Positions 38,901 to 48,788 of a stretch of 64,000 nucleotides of DNA are shown here, piece by piece; the first letter of the stretch is position 1, and every line of letters starts with the position of its first letter. A model generated the notes under the pieces. The model made no database searches. It was not told where the DNA came from and saw only the letters and a list, made by a program, of their open reading frames with translations. The stretch is taken from contig CM051034.1 in the NCBI GenBank assembly GCA_027627225.1, positions 9,736,761 to 9,800,760 of the forward strand, given 5' to 3'. The position numbers and the translations under genes were made by a program. This DNA comes from Congeria kusceri. Taxonomy: Eukaryota > Mollusca > Bivalvia > Myida > Dreissenidae.

Positions 38901-41900
38901 CTATGAACTAACATCAAACATATGAACTCTCAAAATAAATATTATAATTACAATCAAATTTAAAGAAGTGACCTCTATTTTAAATTTTACCTGTCACTAA
39001 AGTTATAGCTGCAGCCATGAAACATGTATCCACATGTTGTAAGATTGTTATGGCAGTAAGAAACTAATGAAGAATGGGTTCACAATATTGGAAAACCTAC
39101 TTTCTGTACTGATTGATCCATTTCATTATTAATATTATAAAACATTGTTTCAAGCTGTCGAGAATCTTACCTACTACACCTTTCACAATGCTAGACATGG
39201 TCCTCCCACTTTCATTAACTATAGGCTTTTTCTTTGCATCTGCATTTTCAGCTTTTATGCTTTTAGAAACCATGTCTGGTTTTGACACAGAAACAGCCAG
39301 TTTAACCACAGCCTCAACTTTCTGATTGATGACAGTCCCGATAGGAAATGGGCTAGATTTAGTCACTGTGGTGTCAGTATCAAGTTCATCCCCCCACCAC
39401 TCTGAAGTTAGTGCTGATGTAGGTGTAGTAACACTGTCCAGCTTTGACTGACCAGTCACTGTAGGAACACTGGCTCGCTCCCTTATCACCACAGGAATTT
39501 GCTTCTGTGGAAGTGTTTTAGATGCATTGCCTTTAGATCCATAATTAATTAAATTACCAGATAGGGGTGCTGGGTCTGGTTGTGCAGACAAGTTCCTTTC
39601 CTTAATTGATTCACTGCTGCTGAGTTTTTCAACACAGTCTGGTTCTCTTGATGAACTCTTCCCTTCAACCTCTTCACCCCTGCCTTGTTTTTTATTCAAA
39701 CTCAGTTCTTCATCCCAATCTTCTGTAACAGGTGATTCGCATTCAGTTAACCTTTTCTTCAGGTAGCCTTTACACCAATTCATCTGCGCCTTTAACACAT
39801 TCAGATTCTTATGTGTTGACGTGTTTTCATAATTATTGTTTACAACTTCCCGAAGAGTCGGACCTTTATCAGAGCACAGTCTCAAAATATCTGCTGTGAT
39901 GTTGGTATCGTCGCAAACCGCTATGCGCATCTCAGGTTTCACAATGCTTTCTGTCGACTCATCGCCTTTCCCAGGCACAACAGGACAATTAAGATTCACA
40001 GTCAGATAATTGCTGTTTACATCACCACTGGCTTTATCAAGGTCATTCAGTCTATTACTATCACCACAGTTATCTGACCCATCTTTTTTTAGTACTGCCT
40101 GTGTCAAAATTTTATCAGTGATTGGCATCGGCCGTCTCAGGGGTTTCAGGTCTGTGTCACTGAACCTGCCTGCAAAACCACAGAAACAAGAGCTCTTTGT
40201 AAAACAGGTATGCCTCCTTTAGGTTAAAAAAAATCTGTAAAATATCAAGTTTGGTGAAGATCAGATGAAAACCATGAGAGTGGAACAGACGAAAATTTTA
40301 AATAAATCCAACGGCCAAAGTCTGCAGTTCCTGGGGCAATTATGGCCTCAAACATTTTTATCAACTTTGGTGAAGACTGGATGAAAACTGATGGATTTAG
40401 AAAGCAGAAATGAGTAAAAGGCCTATTTTAGATAATTCCAGTGCCATAACTCCGAAGTTGCTCAGGAAATTTGGTTGATTATCAAACCTGACCAAGATAT
40501 TATGCTCAACAAGATTTTTATCAAGTTTGGTGATGATCGGATAAAAACTGTTTGACTTAGAGAGCGGAAACTGCAAACAAGAGGGCCAAGATGGCCCTGG
40601 GTCGCACACCTGAGTTTAGCTAAAACTGCCACCGTCATGGCGCAAATACTCTCGCCACCTCAATCATTAACAGTAATTGGCGTTGAATAACAACATAAAT
40701 AAGTATGTCGCCAGACAGAAGTGATTTGAAGGAATTTGACAGAGGGTCACCCAAGGAACATTTTTGTGAAAACTATTTTCAAATCCAGCCAGTGTTTTCA
40801 GACAGGACGATTTTTTAAGTTTTCCATATCGTCATATAAGGAAAACTGCCCCGCCCCCTGGCGGCCATGTTTTGTAACGAATCAAAATGCTTTGAAGTAA
40901 TTTGGTAGAGGGTCACCCTAGGAAGATTCTGTGAAAACTTTTTTCAAATCAAGCCAGTGGTTTCTGACAAGAAGATTTTTTAAGTTTTCCAGTTGTTAAG
41001 ATTTTGATTGCCATGGCAACCACAATTCTCAATATATTCTAATGAATTGAAGGAATTTGTTAAAGGACCATCCCAGGAAAATTCATGCCAAGTTTGGTTA
41101 AAATCCTCCGAGTGGTTTCAGAGAAAAAGTTGTTTGAAGTAAAATGTTGACGACGGATGATGGACACAAGACTGATCACGATAACTCACCCTTGAGCACC
41201 TCATGCTCAGGTGAGCTAAAAAGGCAAATTTTAGATAATTCATGGGCCATAACTCCACAATACCTGTGGCGATTTTACTAATTATCGAACTTGGCCGAGA
41301 TATTATGCCCACAAACATTTTCATGAAGTTTGGTGGAGATCAGATGAAAACTGTTGGACTTACTGAGCAGAAACGAATATGGTTACTGACCAACAGCCAC
41401 TGGCAAACCAAGATACCCCGCCATCTTCAATGAGGGTATAATTAGCTTATTTACTTGCCAAATGTTATATGTACGTGTATTAATCAGAATATGAACTGAA
41501 CTGTTTAACAAGCTGCCAAATGTTTTTACTATTAAATACCCAAGAAACTTTTAACGTTTCATTGTGTTGAAGTTGTTAAATATACACTGAATATTAAATA
41601 CTGAAATCACCAATTATTTAAAGGAAACTCGATAGAACTTCTTGTTCATTATATACGTTATTTTATACCTTTTGTCAACTTTAAATTAAAATTAATTTAG
41701 TTTTCTGAATATGCAACAACAATGACATAACTAGTGTTTTATCCAGGAAGGCAGAGGGGCATGGTGCAATATGTTCGATAAGGGCATTTTAGCGCGCTGT
41801 GTCCTTATATAGAGTATCATAATCTACAAATTTTGTATTTAAAAAAAACATGTAAAAGCATGTTGTCACACTCGGTAAACTGAACAACAAACATATTATG

Positions 41901-44900
41901 ATGTGCGAATAGTTATACATATAGGGAGAGACGTTAATGGGGCGAGTCGTTAATGGGGCGAGTCGTTATATATTCGTCACACCCTTATCCCAAATACAAG
42001 TTTTTAAATTTGGATTGATTTTTGAATGAATACGATTGATTATTTCAATTACAAATATTGACACCTGAAAAATGGACTTGAATACAAAATTTGTATATTA
42101 TGATACTCATAGCCAATACACTGAAACACATGTGCCCTTTTAAACGGAAACAGCGCGCGAAACGAACACGGATAGTATGAGGGGGAGACATCAATCTACG
42201 AGTTGACATTATGTATGTTAATCGAATAAGCATCATCAATTAGGCCTAAATGTCACCACTTTAGTCGGATTAAGAATCAGTTTCAATAATCAAGCTGACA
42301 ATCAATAGAACAGTAATGGATTTAATCAAATCAATAAGAAATGCATGTATGCATTAAACAGAGCACAGTCAGAGCGACAATAACAGAAAACAGCGGGTGC
42401 TCTTTTCGCAGACATAGGGTAAAGAGGCAATTAAGATCGTTATCGATTAGGGCGAGTGGCGGCTTTTGCCTTTGAAAAGGGCAAAGTGGCGCTTCAAAAA
42501 AAGGGGCATGGTGCCGCGTCATGCCAAAGGGGCCTAGATAAAACACTAATACCACTATCTGGTGAGCCGACAATACCATTACCAGGTTTAACAGCATGCA
42601 GCTGGCAGTTACCTGTGGTGTCACTCTGAGACTCAGACACATTCACTAATGTTGAGGCCATGGGCAGTCGTAGAGGTTTCAAATCTTCAAGTCTCTCGCC
42701 TATTACTCTTCCTTTCAAATTCTGAAAGTACTTGGTTTTCACTTGAAGCACCTGCTCTTTACATTTTTCATTCAAGTCCTCAAGGGTTGGACCCACATCT
42801 TTCACAGTCACGTCAGCACTGATTTTACCTTCATCTTTATGCTTCATATTCTTGCGTGTAGTGCCACCCTCTGCCGCTTTTATAAGGGTCTCAGACATTT
42901 CGTTCATCTGATCACCCGAACCCTTATCCCCTGCTTCATCAACTCTGCTGCAAAATAAATCTGAGCCATCACCACTCAACTCGCTAGTTCGGTCAGACTC
43001 AGTAATTACTTGTGTAGCCCTTGACGAGGCCCTGTCAAATTTACTCGGCACATCTTGATCTTTACACCCCCCAGTCACACTTTCTTTAACACTGTCTGCA
43101 TTCTTAGCTGCAGTCTTGTTTTCATTCTTTTCAACACATTCCTCATCATTCAACATGCCATCATCATCATCAATACCTTCTTGTTCTTCCTTCTCTTCAT
43201 CTATCTCTTTAATACACTCCAGTCTTGGAGGTCCCATAGGTAAAGGTATGTCTCGAACATCAACTGCGTAACAATCAGAAAGTTCTTCATCTGCGATAGG
43301 TTCTATCTTCTTTCTATCCAATGAGTTGTTATCTACATTTACATCTGTAACCCCAACTCCCGTCGCCTCGGGTGGGATCACATCATCATTGAGATGATGG
43401 TTTTCTAAGCCAGGGGGCTTCCTTTTCAGTCTGTCTCTAGCATTGTCAATGTCTGCCATATAAGATGAGCAATGCAAGGATTTTTTAGCACGTATGTCTG
43501 GCAATGGCTGGGAAGACACTTGACACATGCACGACACACACGTACACACACGTTGGTCAGGAAGAACACCGTGGTACGGCTGAAATGCGGTGCTGCTTTG
43601 CTGCATGAGCATGGGCACATTTGACGAAAGGTAGAGATTAACAGATGATGGCGGCTCGGAAACCAGAGATCCAGGTTGGTTCAATGCTGCAAATCCTGGT
43701 GGCGGAGGACTGGTTTTCTTCCTCAGATTTAGACCGCCCGGTCTGACGTCATGGCAACTGCATGGCGGGGAGAGGATACCCAGAGTGTCGGCGAAGTACT
43801 GGGACACGGTCTGTCCACCGCAGCAGCTCTGGTTGGCAGTCAGAGTCTGGGCACATGGCACTGAACACATGGCGCCCTGGGATGGACACATGGATGTTTA
43901 CTCATGGTTATCTGAAGGTCGCTCAACTGAGGGGCGAAGCAAGTTTCATGTTGATTGGGCAACAAATGTGGCCTCTATAGTGTTCACAAGCTTTTTCTTT
44001 AATTTGCCCTGGTGACCTAGTTTTTGAACCCATGTGACCCAGTTTTGAACTTGACCCAGATATCATGAGAACAAATGTTATGAGCAAGTTTCATGTTGAC
44101 TGGACAAAAAATGTGGCCTCTATAGTTTTCCCAGGCTTTTTCTTTAATTTGCCCTACTCACTTAGTTTTTGACACCCAGTTTCGAACCTGTTGGAGTTAT
44201 CATTGGAACAAATGTTCTGGGCAAGATCCATGAAGACTGGGCAATAAGTGTGATCTATAGTGTTCACAAGGTAAATGAAGACGACCATTGATTAACAAGG
44301 AACGATAAACGATGGACGACGGACAAAACGCGATCACAAAAGTTTACAAGTTAATAAGTTTTCATTATGGTTTGACAAACAAAAGTAGTTTGAATACAAC
44401 AAATTATTTGTTTTACATGTACTAAGCTTTCTGTTCGAAATTTTGTAGAAAAAGTACATCAGCAACATTCACATCTAACTTACAACTAACCGACTTAAGA
44501 GATGTCTTTTCTTAGTGCAACATACTGACTTAGTTTCAGTTCTCACCAATCAAATTTAATGAAGAAGTTTCGTAGAATTCAATGCAATCGAGCCTCAAGT
44601 TTAATCCAGGTAGCACTAGCAACAAGCAAAATACAATTTCTAAGGTTTTTTGAAACAAAGGTTACCACCTTACCACATAGAATAGGAGCATTTGCATTGA
44701 AGTTAAAAACATATTAAATTGTTAATGCAGGGTACAGAAAACGAAGATTATTTTGGGTGTGCATCCAAGTAAGTGGCTAATGGCTACACAATGTATCAAA
44801 CCCAAACGTGGTCTTAACTGAGAATACTGACCAAGGAAAATGATTGTTAATACATAACTGCCTTGAATTTCATTAGCTAATATATCGCGCTGAGAGTTTG

Positions 44901-47432
44901 AGTTTGGACACTTTCCTAGTGATGGGCCCTGCTCCTCATAATCTCAGAAACTAGCTGTGTGACCTACTGTAGTGAGGCTGTCATCTGTCTGGGTCTCTGC
45001 ATGTGCGTAATCTTTCCGCTTGGATGGTTTGGACTCACTTCCCGGAACACTATCATCACCGACAACACATCCGAACATACTGGACTGTATTTCCTCGCAG
45101 CTGTAGGCTGGTTTGAAACTCAGCGTCAGACACCGATCCACGTTCACATCCAGATGCTTGCTGCACAAGGTGCTTAAAAGAAATACACAGTGAGACGTTC
45201 AGGTATTAAAATGTTCAATCCAATTGTCAGTAGGGTTACAGTCCCTTTTTTGTCAGACAATTTTCCTTAGATGATACATTCAGTTTTGCAAAAATAATTG
45301 TATATGTTGCTTTTCAATTCATAGCAAAAGCTTTTATGAAACATGAAAACTAATATGTTGGTATCTTGAAATGAAACTGTAAACCGTGAAAATTTCATTT
45401 TATCCTCGATTAATCTTCTTCCATTCTAATTAATTACAGAAGTACATAAGAAATATGTTTTCCACATCTTATATGCATATGTTTTTAAACACTGATATAA
45501 AGTTTGCTGTATTCATTTTTACAAATGTCTCCATGGTCTCCCATTAAGGAATATGAAGAATATTTAAGACAAGAGCTGTCTCAGGACAGTGTGCTCTACT
45601 ATTCATACCACTTTGTCAGAGTTATGGGCCTTGGGCAGACGTAAAAAAATAATGTTTGTTTCAGGTAACCCGATCTACCCTAAAAAAATGCCCCGACCCT
45701 AGAACATTTTATTGGGTTTGTCAGATTGATTTTTGGTTTAATTACCTTTTTCAATAATTAAATGTGATTTTGGATAAATAAGTGTTTAGTATCCACTTAT
45801 AAACAATGTTTAAGGATATTACTGATTACGTTTTGAATATTTATTCACTTTTAGAATCTTTAAGTTTACCATTTACCAAAAAATTTTTTTTATTAAATCC
45901 CGACCTACCTATCCTATTTTTTTTGGGCATGTTACCTGAAACAAACTTTTTTTTTTACGCCTCAGTGACCTTACATAATAACCCGAAAGACATGTGTGAA
46001 GTTTCAATTGAATATCTGTAGTAGTTACATAGAAATGTATTTGCACGCAAACTTTAACCTGAATTTTTTAAGAACAAAAAAAGAGTCATAATTCTTCTAA
46101 AATGCTGGTCACATTTATGGGCCTTGACCAGTGACCTTATGTAATGACCCAGAAGACATGTGTGACGTTTTAATTGAATATCTGAGGTAGATATAGAGAT
46201 ATGAAGTTGTTGCATGCAAACATTAACCTGAAGTACAAACAGAAGCACAACCACACCCCCAATGAGTTTTTTTGTAAACACTGTGCATACCCAAAGCCCT
46301 CGATCAAAGTGCTGATCTTTGCCCTGCTGGCCACTGCCTCCATGTCACTGTTGAGCAGCTGATCTGCGTCCTCACAAAGTTCAGTGAGCACCTCGATATC
46401 CGCCTCCATCTCACACTTAGTATGCTCCATCTTGGCAACCTTCTTCTGGTACCTGTCATCCAGCTCCCAGTGGCTTTCAGCCCTACAAGTTAGATACACG
46501 TGTTGAATATACTAGTATTTGCTGGTATTGATCTTTTTAAAAGGCGAAAAGCAGAAAAATGCAAAACACAGGCATGCGTTCTTCTTGTAGCTTTGCAATA
46601 TATTCATGCATAAAGGTAGGTGTAATTTGTCTGAGCTAAATCTTTTTACCAGAGAAAAGGAGACATTTTCTACTCCATATGAGTTTACCTTAAATAAGAC
46701 AAACTACCCATGTCACAATAATTTTTAAATGACTCAAAATATACCAAAACTGAAATATCTGAAGCACACTAAGGCTAATAAATATAAATTGTGTGTTTCA
46801 GGCAATGATCTCAAAAAAGTTAGGTAGGGTCGGGACAGAGGTTGTTTTTTTTACTTTTTGTTTGAAAAACACATGTTGGTCAAAAAACATTGACGGATTT
46901 CACGGAAAACAAACATCGCATAAAACTTTAGGGTCGGGTTTTTTTAATTTTGCTAGGTAGGGTCGGGTTACCCAAAACGCAGAATATTTTGTTTTGGCCT
47001 AACCACACAAACCACATTAAAATGTTGTTCACTTATAACAACACTAAATCTGTTTTTCCGATATATTTTAAGTCATTATATCCTGCCTTTGTTTCTAATA
47101 GACATTTCAAACATTTAAACTGTTCTAGAATCACCTAAATACACACTTTTATGATTACGTTTGGCATTATTGAATGCAATAAAACGAAGAATTCAGTTGG
47201 CCTCGGGAAGCTACATTTAAGACAAACGAAAGTCTGCAAAGGTTGATTACTTGAATTGTTTCAATGCCTCCAGCATCTTGTTGACGTATGCATCCACATC
47301 CCTCCGTGCCTGGTCCTTGTGGTACTGCAGCATGGCTCGCAGGGTGCTCATCTTGCGTACAAGGCCATTCAGGCGAATGCATTCCTTCCTGCCATGTTTC
47401 ATGCGAGAGAACAACTCGTCTTGTACATCCAT
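29901..47432 (-). CDS. TRIM-like coiled-coil/NHL-propeller protein lacking RING, 11 coding exons
   Basis: Exons (complement, in order): 47432-47251, 46482-46291, 45160-44968, 43876-42613, 40169-39171, 38786-38694, 38277-38111, 37136-36989, 33959-33759, 33236-33079, 30053-29901. All are GT/AG, phases agree, total 1,249 codons plus stop. The ATG has an excellent context (GAGCCATGG) just after a splice acceptor, so a non-coding 5' exon lies upstream. Residues 1-130 are coiled coil; LTLSFKP near 150 resembles the post-coil segment of TRIM proteins. Residues ~190-940 are disordered and acidic, with ETQTD (an LC8-type site) near 180. About 975-1249 form six NHL blades (IIVADTGNHCLRMF, ILIGDSKNNRIQMYRHDG). 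NHL propellers bind RNA or protein in TRIM-NHL families. No RING or B-box is visible, so ligase activity is not supported. An alternative donor (exon end 42583) would add ten residues. Confidence 0.88.
30170..32345. repeat. ~138-bp monomer arrays, reverse of the 15.6-kb family
   Basis: Direct monomers at 30170-30900 and 31855-32345 carry GGTATCTATGTATGAAGTTT, TCTCAAGTTATTGAGCGGAA and CCTTGACCCCACCCACCCCA. They are the reverse complement of the monomers at 16080-16550. The array ends at CCGCCACCCCGCCCACCCGA. It lies in the last intron of the NHL gene and is split by the DNA transposon at 30915-31848. Confidence 0.75.
30915..31848 (-). mobile_element. DNA transposon remnant with BED-like zinc-finger fragment
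   Basis: Inverted ends ACATGGGTGAAAGTT (30915-30929) and AACTTTCACCCATGT (31834-31848) interrupt a monomer of the surrounding array. An open frame on the minus strand from 31336 includes WRCEWLNE and FCEFCGKTLKYASSGKKG, the spacing seen at the start of BED/TTF-type transposase zinc fingers, with no downstream catalytic domain. So it is a deleted, non-autonomous copy. A GC-rich patch at 30957-31060 and a poly-C run at ~31735-31750 are unusual for this region. Superfamily (hAT-like or other) is uncertain because the target duplication is unclear. Confidence 0.65.
34862..36778. repeat. 83-bp satellite with alternating A and B variants
   Basis: About 23 tandem copies of an 83-bp unit containing ACCTGTAGCAAGCCTTACTG and GATAAACTGGACAATATTCA. 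Type A reads GCAAGCCTTACTG with GAGGTTCAAATAAC. Type B reads GCAAATCATACTG with GAGGCTCAGATAAC. After three A units the order is mostly A-B with occasional A-A, so 166-bp A-B dimers have been amplified. One unit carries a 14-bp internal duplication near 35570, and 2-bp deletions recur in the CACATGTGAC word of some units. It lies in the NHL gene intron between 36989 and 33959. Confidence 0.93.
37254..37517. mobile_element. Palindromic CAGGCTAATCC MITE, copy 2
   Basis: Inverted ends ATGAGGTGTGTTGTGGG and CCCACAGCACACCTCAT enclose two inverted blocks (GTCGTCCTGGATTAGCCTG and CAGGCTAATCCGGGACGACA). It is more intact than the copy at 13041-13283. It lies in the intron between NHL-gene exons 38111 and 37136, about 120 bp upstream of the latter's acceptor. 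Confidence 0.85.
40577..41222. mobile_element. Complete short copy of the GGGCCAAGATGGCCC element
   Basis: Starts GAGGGCCAAGATGGCCCTGG, then GTCGCACACCTGAG, and ends CATGCTCAGGTGAGCTAAAA. CACCTGAG and CTCAGGTG form inverted ends. Inside are about two ~130-bp monomers (TTTGAAGGAATTTGACAGAG) and a GACGACGGATGATGGACAC tract. It interrupts another repeat (40220-40575 continuing at 41224-41420). It is a compact model of the family whose expanded form occupies 20697-24438. Confidence 0.65.
41732..42548. mobile_element. Inverted-repeat DNA transposon next to an NHL-gene splice donor
   Basis: Terminal inverted repeats TAGTGTTTTATCCAGG (41732-41747) and CCTAGATAAAACACTA (42533-42548), with subterminal GGGGCATGGTGC also inverted. 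A further inner inverted pair (GAGTATCATAATCTACAAAT near 41813 and its reverse near 42090) gives extensive foldback potential. No transposase frame. The element ends 35-65 bp from the donor of the 1.26-kb NHL-gene exon. Confidence 0.75.
43925..44345. repeat. ~120-bp monomers of the TGTGACCCAGTTT family
   Basis: About three monomers with GCAAGTTTCATGTTGATTGG, ATGTGGCCTCTATAGTGTTC and CATGTGACCCAGTTTTGAAC, followed by an ACGACGGACAAAACG end. Related to 17780-18130. It abuts the acceptor of the NHL-gene exon beginning at 43876. Confidence 0.55.
45641..45958. mobile_element. Inverted-repeat element with GTTTCAGGTAAC ends
   Basis: Ends GTTTGTTTCAGGTAAC (completing near 45668) and GTTACCTGAAACAAAC (from 45931) are inverted repeats, with outer A/T runs extending pairing to ~28 bp. 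A related fragment with TAGGTAGGGTCGGG lies at 46800-46985. MITE-like with no coding capacity. Each end contains CAG/GTAAC, a splice-site-like word, which could act cryptically. Confidence 0.7.
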
Positions 47433-47469
47433 GGCTCCTGTGAGCATATTGTGAAGAATACTATTGATT

Positions 47470-47700
47470 CCATTGAAAATAGACCTTTCCAGGTTTTGCC
47501 ACGAATATTTTAAATTCCTCCCTAGCTATTGTTAACAGATTAATTTCCATTCATCAAATATCACAAACAGATTACATGTTTACCACATACTCTTTTGTGT
47601 AAATTTGGTTAACCATTAATCATGTGATAACCAATTATTCGAATACAAGTAAAAATGACTGGATAAAATTGCAGATAAATTTGCATTTTATTGACATTGT
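47470..47700 (+). repeat. Dispersed CACGTG-family repeat, copy 4
   Basis: Collinear with copy 1 at 1525: AATAGACCTTTCCAGGTTTTG, then TTTACCACATACTCTTTTGTG, then GTTAACCATTAATCATGTGAT, then AAATTGCAGATAAATTTGC. Both CACGTG sites are mutated here. It lies just upstream of the first coding exon of the NHL gene. Confidence 0.6.
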
Positions 47701-48718
47701 TTCTGCTTAAACCAATTTCATCCAATCTAGTGCAAATCAATTTTGATAATAAGAGCGCTACATATCAGTTAAATAGTGAAGTTGGATAACATAAATTTTA
47801 ATTTAAACATTGTATTTTAATATTTTTAGATCAGTAATATCATGAGCAAGTTCTCTTAACACAATAAAAACAGAACATTATTTAATTAAAGTTATGTAAG
47901 ACTTGGCATGCACCAGGATTAATGTATTTAAATTAATATTTTAAATTATGTTTCAATCTACATGATCACAGATTGGTTGCGTGGTTCAGTGAATACAACT
48001 TGCCACACTTTTATTTAACAACACAATATACTCAACATTCTTAATAACTGTTACATAACAAAGAATAATTCTCCGACCGTTTAGGCTTTTTCTCACCACA
48101 TAGGTACGAAACGTGATGGTACGAATACTTCGCTGAACTGTCTGAATTAATAATGTCCCATAATTTATGGCATAAACATAATGTGCATTTGTAGGTTAAT
48201 GTTACATTCCTAGCACTGCATCGTGTCACAGCAATATGCGTAGAGAAAAAACATACCAAATACTTGTATACACCCGTGACACTAAATTCTTCGCATTTCT
48301 CGCAATCTGTGAGTGATTCGTCAAAACTTCAAGGTAGGATAGGTTACCCAAATCGAATTAAGAAAACGAAATAAAAATATTGAAACCTATTTTGAATACA
48401 GATGTTTAGTCTTGGTTATTATTTTAATTATATTGGACTGTTTTATTTTGGTCTTTTACAAACAGCCATGTTTTAAACACACTAAATTCAACCCTGCGAC
48501 CCTTCTCGCAAATAATGGACTTGCCGTGCAGCGAAATGTTTCCCGCCATTAAATACTCTCATACCAAAATGTTTAATGATAAGCCATCTGTATTTTTAGA
48601 CACTTCCTATTACTGAGTATTAGTATAGTGTTAAAGTTTTGTTATGCATTTTTGAACGAAACCGTTTATCATTCTTTTATAATCCAAACTAATTTTCAGT
48701 TACAAACTGTTTTGAGAG

Positions 48719-48726
48719 TATAAATA
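48719..48726 (+). promoter_or_regulatory. TATA box of the small coiled-coil gene
   Basis: TATAAATA 70 bp upstream of the ATG at 48789, giving a predicted start near 48750 and a ~40-nt 5' UTR. The first coding exon of the minus-strand NHL gene begins at 47432 and needs an upstream untranslated exon, so 47.5-48.7 kb may serve as a divergent promoter region for both genes. Confidence 0.55.
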
Positions 48727-48788
48727 TTCGTCTGGCGCTGAGTTTGAAAAGTCTATCGTGCACGAATTTGTGCATAAAAAACGTCACA

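Noticed and set aside
42743..43243. Plus-strand hydrophobic open frames
   Set aside because: They are antisense to the acidic coding exon; Glu/Asp-rich codons read backwards give Phe/Leu/Ser-rich frames.
48041..48259. Cys-rich minus-strand frame as a missing RING/B-box exon of the NHL gene
   Set aside because: Cysteine/histidine spacing does not fit RING or B-box, and no phase-matched donor joins it to the exon at 47437.
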